From positions 13,332 to 77,331 of the forward strand of contig JAPPKS010000029.1 in assembly GCA_028819845.1 (NCBI GenBank): a stretch of DNA of 64,000 bases. The letters are read 5' to 3'. This DNA is from Candidatus Poribacteria bacterium (lineage in GTDB: Bacteria > Poribacteria > WGA-4E > PCPOR2b). The notes below the pieces were generated by a model. The model made no database searches. It was given only the letters and a program-made list of their open reading frames with translations, and had not been told where the DNA came from. The stretch's first letter is position 1, and every line of letters starts with the position of its first letter. Of this stretch, positions 8,285-16,977 are shown in pieces. Both the position numbers and the translations under genes were made by a program.

Positions 8285-9436
8285 CTACGAATCGCTACAA
8301 GATTGGCGATGAAAAACCTCTTGCGCTGCAGCAACGCCGGCGCCGAGCTGGAGCTCTTGCCCAATCTCCGACAAACCTCTCTCTAGCGCCGCGATTGCCA
8401 GGACAATATCATTTTCCCCCATCCATCCGAGGTGCGCGATCCGTATGATTTTCCCGCGCAGTTTTCCCTGCCCACCGGCTAAAGTAATCCCGTGTTTTTC
8501 TCGCATCATCCTCACAAACCGCGTTCCGTCAACTTGTTCGGGAAGCAAAATAGAGGTCAAGGTGTTCGCCGGGTTCGAGGCAAAGAGTTGCAGTCCCATT
8601 GATTTTACAGCGCTTCGCGCGGCTTTTGCAAGCTGCGCATGGCGCGCGATAACATTTCGTATTCCCTCCGTAGAAATCCGATTTAAGGCGAGTTGCAGCG
8701 CGGCGATGAACGTAATCGCGGGCGTGTATGGCGCCGATCCGCTCCAGCTTGCTTGTTGCGCTTTTCGAAGGTCGAAATAGTATTTGGGAAGTGATGCTTT
8801 TTCCGAGGCTTCCCAAGCCGCTTGGTTCAGCGCGGCAAAGGCGAGTCCGGGCGGTGTCATCAGCCCCTTATGGGAGCATGAGACAACGACATCGACCCCC
8901 CAACTGTCCATCTGCAAATCATCGGCGCCAAGCGCGCTGACGGCATCAACCACGAGTAACGTTGGTCTGCGCTTGGTAATCTGTCCTAAACTCTTGATGT
9001 CGTGCAACGCACCTGTTGACGTTTCGCAGAGGGTTGAGAATACCGCCTTAATGCCTGCGTGTTCATCTAGCAGGTCGGCGACCAATTGTGGTTCGATTGA
9101 TTCACCCCATTCAAGATCGATAGGAACGAACTCGACTCCATATGCCGAACAGATTTCACCCCACCGCTCGCCGAATTTTCCGCTTCGGATGACAATCACC
9201 CGATCGCCGCGCGACAGAATATTTGCCACGACACTTTCCATTGCGCCGGTGCCGGACGAAGTCAAAATTACGACATCATTTCGGGTTTGAAACACGAGTT
9301 TGAGTTTTTCAGAAACGTCCTTAATCTGTGCTGCAGCTTCCGCCGATCTATGGTAATCTATCTGATTCGCCATTGATAGCAACGATTCCGGAGGGATGGG
9401 CGTGGGACCCGGGGTGAATAGAAAGTGTTTTTTCAT
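8285..9436 (-). CDS. Class V aminotransferase, alanine-glyoxylate/serine-pyruvate type
   Basis: 383-residue PLP enzyme of aminotransferase class V. It opens FLFTPGPTPIP, the family signature. It also has LTSSGTGAMESVVANIL, VVDAVSALGADDL with the PLP-ring Asp, and SCSHKGLMTPPG with the Schiff-base Lys. Close families are serine-pyruvate and alanine-glyoxylate aminotransferases, the soluble-hydrogenase 42-kDa-subunit group, and the SerC-like phosphoserine enzymes of archaea. Amino donor and acceptor cannot be told from sequence. The last 30 residues (from GQELQLGAG) extend past the usual end. It is separated from the Fur gene by 110 bp. Confidence 0.88.
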   Translation of the reverse strand: MKKHFLFTPGPTPIPPESLLSMANQIDYHRSAEAAAQIKDVSEKLKLVFQTRNDVVILTSSGTGAMESVVANILSRGDRVIVIRSGKFGERWGEICSAYGVEFVPIDLEWGESIEPQLVADLLDEHAGIKAVFSTLCETSTGALHDIKSLGQITKRRPTLLVVDAVSALGADDLQMDSWGVDVVVSCSHKGLMTPPGLAFAALNQAAWEASEKASLPKYYFDLRKAQQASWSGSAPYTPAITFIAALQLALNRISTEGIRNVIARHAQLAKAARSAVKSMGLQLFASNPANTLTSILLPEQVDGTRFVRMMREKHGITLAGGQGKLRGKIIRIAHLGWMGENDIVLAIAALERGLSEIGQELQLGAGVAAAQEVFHRQSCSDS

Positions 9437-9800
9437 TTCACTCCAATGTATTTTTGTATATGGAATTGCAATGCGGAATCACCAAAAAAACAGTCTACAG
9501 CATCCGATTTTTTCTACCTTGTGCCTTATTTTATGCGGATAGGGTTACACGATTCCAGTTTATGCCGGTCGTTGACAAGGCTAGGTACTGTTGAGATTTA
9601 ACAAATTGAACTCTTCTCCGTTCCGAGAGTTTTTGGGCAGGCACAAGACCTGCCCTTACATAATCTCTGTAGGGGCAACCCTCGTCGTTGCCCTTATAGG
9701 TCGGATGACCCGTCCAACTTGGGGTTTTTGGCAAATTACACGATTGTTTGTTGAATTGGCAACACCAAAGAGTCAACACGCCCTAGTGAGTGAGGCGCTA
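9437..9800. repeat. Intergenic region with a facing pair of REP-like palindromes
   Basis: No gene seen. At 9636-9660 a palindrome GGGCAGG...CCTGCCC is followed by TTAC. At 9669-9699 GTAGGGGCAAC...GTTGCCC follows. Read outward they form two GTAR-plus-palindrome units in opposite orientation, like a bacterial interspersed mosaic element. Relatives occur at 47428-47452. Confidence 0.6.
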
Positions 9801-10325
9801 TCAATTCGTTAAATTATTTTGAACGTCCTGAGTTTTGCGCTCCAATTCAAGCAATTGACGTTTGCAGGTTAACCCGCGGGCAAATCCGCCGAGTTCCCCA
9901 TCGCTGCGGACGACACGATGGCAAGGAACAATGATTGACAGGGGGTTGGCTCCCATTGCTTGGCCGACGGCTCTAGCCGCATTCGGCTTTCCGATTTCCC
10001 GTGCAATCCAACCATAGCTTTGAACCGTTCCGTAGGGTATCTGACGGGCTTTTCGCCATGCGTCGATTTGGAAATTTGTGCCCGCGCTCAAGTCTAATTC
10101 AAGGTTGAAATGCACGTGCATGCCGTTAAAATAACGGGTGAGCAGGTTTACAGCTTCGGACAAGCCGGACGGCGATGCGACTGCCTGCATTTCATTAAGC
10201 AGCTGCCTTTCGGCTTCCGCTTCAGATGATGCGCCGAACATGATGCGAGCGATGCCTCTATTTGAACCTGCGACGACGACCCAGCCGAACGGAGATTTAA
10301 AACAGGTGTAATTGAATTTTGTCAT
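9801..10325 (-). CDS. ogt: Methylated-DNA--protein-cysteine methyltransferase
   Basis: Suicide repair protein that moves an alkyl group from O6-alkylguanine to its own cysteine. 174 residues, the Ogt/MGMT size. The C-terminal domain has IPYGTVQSYGWIAREIGKPNAARAVGQAMGANPLS (recognition helix with the Arg finger), then IIVPCHRV with the acceptor Cys and a VRSDGELGGFA loop. The N-terminal half is a short ribonuclease-H-like domain. ATG start. It is 89 bp downstream of the Gfo/Idh/MocA gene on the same strand, with no obvious functional link. Confidence 0.95.
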   Translation of the reverse strand: MTKFNYTCFKSPFGWVVVAGSNRGIARIMFGASSEAEAERQLLNEMQAVASPSGLSEAVNLLTRYFNGMHVHFNLELDLSAGTNFQIDAWRKARQIPYGTVQSYGWIAREIGKPNAARAVGQAMGANPLSIIVPCHRVVRSDGELGGFARGLTCKRQLLELERKTQDVQNNLTN

Positions 10326-10414
10326 GGTGAATGCAGTTGGTAAGCCATCTTTGGCGGCGATCGGCGGTTACAACTCACCGTTTAACCACACACAACCGCG
10401 AAAATACAATGGCT

Positions 10415-11530
10415 TTATGGGTTATTCCCAATAACGTTTTCAATTTTCACATGGCGGCCAGTTTGGTTGGACTCATAAGCAGCGTCGAGAATTCGCAAAA
10501 CGCGCAGCATGTCGCTGCCAGGAATTTTCGGCTCGGAATCACTCTGGATTGCATATAAAAAGTCCTGAACAAATTGCACGCCGTGTGCGCCGCCATAAGC
10601 ATCGCATTGGGGGAGTTCGTATCGGAACGTTCGACGGTGAGCGGCTTCCCACGCCGGAACCGTGCTCTCGGCGTAAAAGGAGGGTGCACCCGCCTGCGTC
10701 GGGTCCCAAACGATATTGCCCGCTGTGCCGCGGATTGCTATGTAGGTATCGTATGAGGGTCCCAAGTAACCCTGTCCGCTGAACGGTAACATATAGCCTG
10801 CCTGAAATGTCCCAATCGCCCCGCTTCCAAAACGGAGGGTGAGCGATGCCGAATCTTCAACATCAATGGCTTCACCGCTGCGCGTAGCTAGGGCGGCGCT
10901 AACTTCCGTAATTTCTTCTCTCATGAAGAAGCAGATTAAATCTAGATAGTGGCAACCAAGCCACGAGAGTATGCCGCCTCCGGCAAGCTCTTTTTTGAAC
11001 AGCCAATGCCCCGGATTGCGATGCTTAACCTGAGATGTAACCATTCGAATCTCAACGCCCATCGGCTGCCCCAATATACCCTCCCCAACAAGTTTGTGGA
11101 TCTCCTGCGAGACTGGGTGATAACGGTTCTGGAAACACACCGTCAATTTGACGCCCGCTTTCTCTACAGCTTGAAGCGCCGCTTCAAGTTCTTTACCACA
11201 CCGGGCGATAGGCTTTTCGGCGATAATATGTTTACCGGCTTCTGCTGCACGGACGAGGGCATTGGGCGCTTCGTCATTGCGAAGACAGACGAACACCACC
11301 GGCACATCACCGCGTTCTAGCAACTCATCAAGGTTGATATAACATTTTTCGACTTTCTTGCCTTCCTTGTTCTCCTTGAAATTGCGTAATGCGTTTACGT
11401 CTGAATCGTAGATTGGAACATTGGCGACGGCGTCGATCCAGTTAAGAGTCTTCAGGTGAGCAGTTGCGTGCGGGTGCGTCACACCGATTAAGGCGATGTT
11501 TGTTGATTCACCCATAAAAATATGGTTCAT
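10415..11530 (-). CDS. Gfo/Idh/MocA family oxidoreductase
   Basis: NAD(P)-dependent dehydrogenase family acting on sugars, inositols and related polyols; 371 residues. The N-terminal Rossmann strand is NIALIGVTHPHATAH, so the usual second and third glycines are replaced. The family EKP motif (IIAEKPIARCG) is at about residue 95, with the catalytic-site HYLDLI segment near 185. The C-terminal domain is beta-rich. The substrate is unknown. The first ATG is used; a second ATG five codons later fits equally well because neither has a strong ribosome binding site. An unknown gene lies 35 bp upstream. Confidence 0.9.
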   Translation of the reverse strand: MNHIFMGESTNIALIGVTHPHATAHLKTLNWIDAVANVPIYDSDVNALRNFKENKEGKKVEKCYINLDELLERGDVPVVFVCLRNDEAPNALVRAAEAGKHIIAEKPIARCGKELEAALQAVEKAGVKLTVCFQNRYHPVSQEIHKLVGEGILGQPMGVEIRMVTSQVKHRNPGHWLFKKELAGGGILSWLGCHYLDLICFFMREEITEVSAALATRSGEAIDVEDSASLTLRFGSGAIGTFQAGYMLPFSGQGYLGPSYDTYIAIRGTAGNIVWDPTQAGAPSFYAESTVPAWEAAHRRTFRYELPQCDAYGGAHGVQFVQDFLYAIQSDSEPKIPGSDMLRVLRILDAAYESNQTGRHVKIENVIGNNP

Positions 11531-11565
11531 TCCAGCTTGGTGAGGTCAGCATACGTATGCCGTTT

Positions 11566-11982
11566 TTAGCGATTTGACTGTCCGACTATCTGTTGTTTGT
11601 ACGCCGCGGCTATTGCATTCAATATGCGTTCAGATACAAATTCCAACTGCGATTTTAACTCCGACTCGACGTTAATCATCATGCTGTAATCAAACGTTTC
11701 GCGTTCGGCGCATGGATCAAACGTCTCTCCATATTCGTCAAGCATTTCAGCTAGTTTTGCGGGCGTCAGGCCTTCCGAAATTCCGTAACGCTCCCATGCC
11801 GTTCCGCGATACCCGTCGTCGTAATCTGTACCGAGATGTTTGCGCAATATTGTTTCACGCGCTGCACCCTGGGCTTCACAGCTTGCAATCTCGTCCATTG
11901 CTGCAATGGCGCGTGAATCCAACTCAATCTGAAAGGCCTTCGATGCGTCTGATGCAGCGGTTGGACAGATTCTGTACGGCAT
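11566..11982 (-). CDS. Hypothetical protein, 138 residues
   Basis: I do not recognise this protein. It is soluble, mostly helical and acidic, with no signal peptide or membrane segment. Notable stretches are IELDSRAIAAMDEIASCEAQG, GTDYDDGYRGTAWERYGISEGLTP and a helical C-terminus. The composition and ATG start look genuine. It lies 35 bp upstream of the Gfo/Idh/MocA gene on the same strand and could be co-transcribed with it. Confidence 0.55.
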   Translation of the reverse strand: MPYRICPTAASDASKAFQIELDSRAIAAMDEIASCEAQGAARETILRKHLGTDYDDGYRGTAWERYGISEGLTPAKLAEMLDEYGETFDPCAERETFDYSMMINVESELKSQLEFVSERILNAIAAAYKQQIVGQSNR

Positions 11983-11999
11983 GGTTTCTTCGGCTGGAG

Positions 12000-12601
12000 T
12001 CCTTCTAGGGTATTTGTTCAGGGATTACGATGACTACTATATACCTGCCGCCCCGCTGGGGCTTTGAAGTAATGAAAATTAATGTTTATATTATACTGAA
12101 AAAACTATCATCGATTTGATGATCGAAGATCCCCTCTGGGGCTTGCGTCAAATCGGAATTGTATTGTAAAGGGCCGCGCTACAAAGTCAATTACGGCAGC
12201 GGAGCAAGCAATTGCGTTAATGGAACTTAGTCGTGTAACTAGCAGAATGGAACCAGTAATTTTGCCCTTGCAACGGGAGCCAATGTTTGCTACACTTCAA
12301 CCAACTTCAGGAAGGACGGCATTAAACGCCCGTAAAGTTTGTGGTCATGCGGCACGCCATCACCAGCGCCGCGGGATGGACTATCGTTTTAATGAACAAG
12401 GTAAAAAGCGAAACAGAACGTAAAAAAGGGATTGAAATTTTCTGAATTCAGAATTCGTCCACGCATAGCTGACCGGCTTCCACCGTGCTGTGTTGATTTA
12501 TCTATATGTTATCACGCGCCGATCAGGATGTCAATGTATAACAGCCTCTTGTTCAATTCTGTTGTAAATCGCACTTCCGCTTCGTATTGGGAAAAATTTC
12601 A
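12000..12601. other. Intergenic region between divergent transcription units
   Basis: About 600 bp between a minus-strand and a plus-strand gene. At 12046-12070 it holds a CCTGCCGCCCCGCTGGGGCTT hairpin related to one near 14850 and 47490; a second CCCCTCTGGGGC palindrome lies at 12130-12141. A 67-codon frame at 12220-12423 has no ribosome binding site and no protein-like features. Promoters for the flanking genes probably lie here but none is clear. Confidence 0.4.
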
Positions 12602-13294
12602 ATGAGGTATTTTCTTTGTATATTTACGTCCATATTGGCTTGTTTGGTTGTGGGCTGTTCGGGTTTGGTAAACAACTTGGTTACGCCACAGGGTTGGAGT
12701 GAAAACTATGCTGCGCTTGACGGAACAACGTGTACTTACGTATTCCAAAATTCTGAGTATCCGGTGAATGAGATGATCGACGGAGATTTAGAAACCGGCA
12801 ACAAAGCCGGCCACCGCATTATTGTCAAACTGCCGACGCGCAAGGTGATACACCGCGTTGTCCTCAGAGGCACAAATATTGAGGATGTGATTGTATACGA
12901 GGGGCTGGGCGGATTAGGCGGCCAAGGACATTGGAAGGTGGTTAAACGGCTGAAAAATAACCGCGAACCGACGCTTGATATTCGGGTACGCGCTGTTACG
13001 GATCGAATTCGACTACAGGTTGGCGGTACATTCGACGATAAGCGGTTGCCGGGAATTCCTACAAAGAGCGGCATGATGATGGGACGCCAAGTAAAGCGCG
13101 CGAATACCGTAATTCATGAAATTGAACTTTACGGATTGGCTGCGAAAAATGGCAAACAGCCCAAAAAAACGGTAAGCGCTGAAGTAAAAGAAGCGGCGGT
13201 AGAAGAGAAGACAGAATCTCTAGGGGAAGAATTGGCAGATGAATTGCCATCGGAAGAAATACAAGACATCGAGGAAGAATCACCGGATTTTTGA
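12602..13294 (+). CDS. Lipoprotein with discoidin-like (F5/8C-type) domain and acidic tail
   Basis: 230 residues from the ATG, which I prefer to a TTG 15 bases earlier because it gives a clean lipoprotein signal (MRYFLCIFTSILACLVVGC). The mature protein has a beta-rich core: DGDLETGNKAGHRIIVKLP, then KVIHRVVLRGTNIEDVIVYE, DIRVRAVTDRIRLQVGG and a late VIHEIELYG strand. This is the pattern of discoidin-type carbohydrate-binding domains. The last 45 residues are a low-complexity Glu-rich tail. Binding partner and function are unknown. The ABC ATPase gene follows 100 bp later on the same strand. Confidence 0.7.
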   Translation: MRYFLCIFTSILACLVVGCSGLVNNLVTPQGWSENYAALDGTTCTYVFQNSEYPVNEMIDGDLETGNKAGHRIIVKLPTRKVIHRVVLRGTNIEDVIVYEGLGGLGGQGHWKVVKRLKNNREPTLDIRVRAVTDRIRLQVGGTFDDKRLPGIPTKSGMMMGRQVKRANTVIHEIELYGLAAKNGKQPKKTVSAEVKEAAVEEKTESLGEELADELPSEEIQDIEEESPDF

Positions 13295-13394
13295 ATAATC
13301 ACGTTCAATGACGCAAGATTCTTCAATTCCGCACGGGGCATTACATTGTGCACAATAGCGCGCGCACTATCGGGTCGAAGATATTGTCCACACG

Positions 13395-14474
13395 ATGTTA
13401 AAACTCAGTTTTCGCAAGCAACTTGGCAGTTTTAAGCTCGATGTAAATCACACAATTACGGAAAAAGTCAGCACATTTTTTGGGGCTTCGGGCAGCGGAA
13501 AAAGTACACTGCTCAACTGTATCAGCGGAATCTTGCAACCGGATGAAGGGGACATCTCCTTCCGTGGCCAGACGCTGTTTGATTTGAAGCGTAAGATACG
13601 GCTTCCTCCGGAGAAACGACGTTTCGGGCACATTTTTCAAGACGGACATCTCTTCCCGCATTTGACCGTCCGCCGAAATATCTTCTACGGCTGCCGCCGT
13701 AAATTACGCAGCGAACGAAAGATTGATTCAGATTTAATCATTGAAGTCCTAGACATTGGCGGTCTCTTAACGCGTTATCCTCATCAGCTTTCGGGTGGCG
13801 AGCGTCAGCGGGTTGCAACCGCGCGGGCCTTGGCTATGCGTCCGCAAATGTTATTGATGGATGAACCGTTAGCATCCCTTGATTCCGGGTTAAAAAACCG
13901 CATCCTGCCTTACTTATATCATATCAAACAGGCTTTTGACATACCTATTCTTTACGTGACTCACTCCGTTTCGGAAGCGATGGCGTTGGCGGATGAGGTG
14001 TTTTTGATGTCGGACGGACGTATCATCGCACACGGCGAGCCGTACAAATTGCTAATTACGCCTTCGGCGTTGCCGATTGCGCAGATTACGGGAGTCGAAA
14101 ATGTGCTCTCATTACCGATTGCCGAGCTTCACGAGCGGCGCGGCGTGACCGAACTCGCGCTCGGAACGCAGAAGCTGTTTGTGCCCTATACCCACGCAGA
14201 AAAGGGAGACCTGGTTCCCGTTGCCATCAGAGCGCAGGATATAATCGTCGCAACGGACAGGCATCTCGCCATCAGCGCGCGTAACGTCTTGAGCGGGACG
14301 ATAATACAAATTACCGAGCAGGGAGGCCGCGTAATGTTGGTGGTAGATGTGGATGAACATCTGTTGTCGGTAGAGATCACATATCAGGCTCTTAATGAGC
14401 TTGATCTAGTGGAGAAGATGGCGTGTTACATTATCATTAAGGCAAGCGCGGTAAACTTGCTTTGGGAGGCATAA
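13395..14474 (+). CDS. modC: ModC-type ABC transporter ATP-binding protein
   Basis: 359 residues. N-terminal ABC ATPase with Walker A GASGSGKST, a Q loop in FGHIFQDGHLFPHLTV, signature LSGGERQRVA, Walker B LLMDEPLASLD and an H loop in YVTHSVSEA. The C-terminal third is a TOBE/Mop-type molybdate-binding domain (ISARNVLSGTIIQIT, LDLVEKMACYIIIKASAVNLL). This layout is typical of ModC, which powers molybdate uptake. No permease (modB) or binding protein (modA) gene is adjacent, so its membrane partner must be encoded elsewhere, or it serves another oxyanion transporter. Confidence 0.88.
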   Translation: MLKLSFRKQLGSFKLDVNHTITEKVSTFFGASGSGKSTLLNCISGILQPDEGDISFRGQTLFDLKRKIRLPPEKRRFGHIFQDGHLFPHLTVRRNIFYGCRRKLRSERKIDSDLIIEVLDIGGLLTRYPHQLSGGERQRVATARALAMRPQMLLMDEPLASLDSGLKNRILPYLYHIKQAFDIPILYVTHSVSEAMALADEVFLMSDGRIIAHGEPYKLLITPSALPIAQITGVENVLSLPIAELHERRGVTELALGTQKLFVPYTHAEKGDLVPVAIRAQDIIVATDRHLAISARNVLSGTIIQITEQGGRVMLVVDVDEHLLSVEITYQALNELDLVEKMACYIIIKASAVNLLWEA

Positions 14475-14497
14475 GGTGTTATTCCGTAATGGCGAAT

Positions 14498-14545
14498 AAA
14501 CCACCGCGAGAATTCGAGTGGTAACCATATCGTCTTCGGTGGTTT
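14498..14545 (+). terminator. Possible terminator hairpin after modC
   Basis: A 9-bp inverted repeat (AAACCACCG and CGGTGGTTT) with a 30-base loop lies 23 bp after the modC stop. The long loop and weak T run make this tentative. Confidence 0.35.
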
Positions 14546-14575
14546 GATTCCACCAAATACCTAATTTGCGCATTT

Positions 14576-14898
14576 GGCGGGCAAGATGCCTCGCCTACAA
14601 GGCGCGGGGGCGCAAGCGGGGCAAGATGCCCCGCCTACGAGGCACGGCGGTGCAAGAGTGGGAAGATGCCGCGCGTACAAGGCGCTGTGATGCAAGCGGG
14701 GCAAGATGTCCCGCCTACAAGGCGCGGCGGCGCAAGCGGGGCAAGATGCCCTGCCTACGAGGCACGGCGGGGCTAGGCGGATCTCTATCGCACTCCTTAT
14801 TCAGCCGCTTGATCCCCGCCTACGGAGGATAGTGGGGTATTACACACCTGCCGCCCCTCTGAGGCTGTATAGAATGAATTTTCAAACAGGTTCTTAGA
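14576..14898. repeat. Tandem array of 40-bp units (locus B) with trailing dispersed repeat
   Basis: AAGATGCC-type units begin at 14583, 14623, 14663, 14703 and 14743, five copies at 40-bp spacing. The hairpin core and CCGCCTAC match locus A, but the second half is different (AAGGCGCGGCGGCGCAAGC). The array is followed by GGATCTCTATCG, CAGCCGCTTGATCCCC at 14802-14817, a CTACGGAGGATAGT segment, CCTGCCGCCCCTCTGAGGC and TTTTCAAACAGGT at 14880-14892. The same order of motifs follows locus C near 47280-47537. Confidence 0.88.
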
Positions 14899-14993
14899 CT
14901 TTCTCAAATGAAATAAGACAGATTTACGGAAGACAATGAACACCTTACCACATTAAAGATATTGACGATTCTATACTATGTTGGAGACGTTTA

Positions 14994-16907
14994 ATGGAAC
15001 TCGACGCCAAAATTCCGAGCGGTGCGTTACCCGATAAATGGGATAGGCACAAATTTGAGATGAAGCTCGTTAATCCGGCTAACAGGCGAAAATTCACTAT
15101 ATTGGTTGTCGGCACGGGCTTAGCGGGCGCGTCTGCCGCCGCCACACTTGCCGGTTTAGGTTATAATGTCAAAGCTTTCTGTATACAGGATTCCCCTCGG
15201 AGAGCGCATAGTATCGCTGCTCAGGGCGGAATCAACGCGGCGAAGAACTATGCTGGCGACGGTGACAGTATCTTGCGGTTGTTTTACGATACCATCAAGG
15301 GTGGGGATTTTCGGGCGAGAGAAGCGAACGTATATCGACTTGCACAGATAAGCGTTAACATTATTGACCAGTGTGTGGCGCAGGGCGTCCCATTTAATAG
15401 GGAATATGATGGCCTGCTAGCAAACCGGTCCTTTGGCGGCGCGCAAGTTTCTAGAACGTTCTATTGCCGCGGCCAAACGGGGCAACAACTGTTGCTCGGC
15501 GCATACGGCGCCTTAATGTGTCAGGTCAACACGGGAGGGGTACAGGTTTTCCCGCGCCGCGAGATGTTAGACCTTGTCGTCATTGACGGGAAAGCCAGAG
15601 GGATTGCGGCGCGAAATCTCATTACCGGGGAAATTGAGTCCCATGCGGGCGATGCGGTGGTGCTGGCAACTGGCGGTTACGTAAATTCTTACTATCTCTC
15701 TACGAACGCCGTGAATTCCAATGCAACCGCTATTTGGCGATGCCACAAGCGCGGCGCCGTGTTTGCCAACCCATGCTTTGTGCAGATTCACCCTACCTGT
15801 CTTCCTGTAACCGGCGATCATCAATCGAAGCTAACTGCGATGAGTGAAGGTCTTCGCAATGACGGCCGCGTATGGTTACCGAAAAAGAAGGGCGATAAAC
15901 GCCGGCACGATGAAATTCCGGAGTCAGAAAGAGATTACTACCTCGAGCGGCAGTACCCTAGCTTCGGAAATCTAGTGCCTCGTGATATTGCGTCGAGAAG
16001 CGCGAAAGCGATGTGCGACGAGGGTTTAGGCATCGGCGAAACGGGTTTCGCCGTGTATCTCGATTTTGCCGATGCCATCAAGGAACGGGGAATAGGAAAT
16101 ATCAGGGAGAAATATGGTAACCTGTTTGACATGTATCACCGAATTACGGGCGAAAACCCGTACGAGACGCCGATGCGCATCTATCCCGCTGCGCACTACC
16201 CGATGGGTGGGTTGTGGGTAGACTACAATTTAATGAGCACTATCCCCGGATTACACGTGTTAGGCGAGGCGAATTTCTCCGACCACGGCGCCAACCGGCT
16301 CGGCGCAAGTGCATTAATGCAGACACTAGGCGACGGGTACTTCATTGTACCTTCGACTATTGGCAATTATCTCGCAAGCTATGACCTTCCGCAAGTAACA
16401 ACGGATCATGCCGCATTCAAGGAAGTCGGGTCGGAAGTTGACGCCAGGATTAGAAAACTACATTCCATCAGAGGCAAAAAAACCGTAAGGGAATTTCATC
16501 GCGAACTCGGCCGCATTCTCTGGGACGACGTGGGCATATCGCGCAATGAAGCCGGGCTAAAACATGCGATAACAGCAGTTTCCAACCTGCGCGGCGAATT
16601 TTGGGAAAATGCCATGATTTCCGGGAGTGGAGAGACGTTAAATAAGGACCTTGAGTTTGCCGGCAGGGTTGCGGATTATCTAGAATTAGGCGAGTTAATG
16701 GCGCGGGATGCCCTGCATCGGCAAGAGTCCTGCGGCGTCCATTTCCGTGAAGAGAGCCAGACGGACGAGGGCGAAACTAAACGGGACGATGAGAAGTATT
16801 CTTACGTTGCGGCATGGGAATACGTACACGAGGATAGCGATTCACTACTGCACAAAGAACCTCTGAACTTTGAGAATGTCGAATTAACCCAACGCAGCTA
16901 TCGGTGA
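14994..16907 (+). CDS. sdhA: Succinate dehydrogenase/fumarate reductase flavoprotein subunit
   Basis: FAD-containing catalytic subunit of complex II, oxidising succinate or reducing fumarate. 637 residues, the length of the Bacteroidetes/epsilon-type SdhA/FrdA. It has a [14 protein letters not shown] dinucleotide fold at 40-52, a likely FAD-linking His72 in [15 protein letters not shown], the QIHPT active-site strand and the late [12 protein letters not shown] and [13 protein letters not shown] segments. ATG with GGAG upstream. The iron-sulfur subunit (sdhB) and membrane anchor (sdhC) normally flank this gene but are missing; a Gfo/Idh/MocA gene follows instead. Confidence 0.92.
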   Translation: MELDAKIPSGALPDKWDRHKFEMKLVNPANRRKFTILVVGTGLAGASAAATLAGLGYNVKAFCIQDSPRRAHSIAAQGGINAAKNYAGDGDSILRLFYDTIKGGDFRAREANVYRLAQISVNIIDQCVAQGVPFNREYDGLLANRSFGGAQVSRTFYCRGQTGQQLLLGAYGALMCQVNTGGVQVFPRREMLDLVVIDGKARGIAARNLITGEIESHAGDAVVLATGGYVNSYYLSTNAVNSNATAIWRCHKRGAVFANPCFVQIHPTCLPVTGDHQSKLTAMSEGLRNDGRVWLPKKKGDKRRHDEIPESERDYYLERQYPSFGNLVPRDIASRSAKAMCDEGLGIGETGFAVYLDFADAIKERGIGNIREKYGNLFDMYHRITGENPYETPMRIYPAAHYPMGGLWVDYNLMSTIPGLHVLGEANFSDHGANRLGASALMQTLGDGYFIVPSTIGNYLASYDLPQVTTDHAAFKEVGSEVDARIRKLHSIRGKKTVREFHRELGRILWDDVGISRNEAGLKHAITAVSNLRGEFWENAMISGSGETLNKDLEFAGRVADYLELGELMARDALHRQESCGVHFREESQTDEGETKRDDEKYSYVAAWEYVHEDSDSLLHKEPLNFENVELTQRSYR

Positions 16908-16977
16908 AACCGATGAATGGCATAACGCCGCAAAGGGTTAAAAATACGCGCGCATACACATATTCTAGGAGATTGTG

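Noticed and set aside
12220-12423. 67-codon plus-strand frame in the 12.0-12.6 kb gap
   Set aside because: No ribosome binding site, low-information sequence and no family match; likely chance.
14566-14897. Arg/Gly/Ala-rich plus-strand frames over array B
   Set aside because: Same reason as array A; composition follows the repeat sequence.
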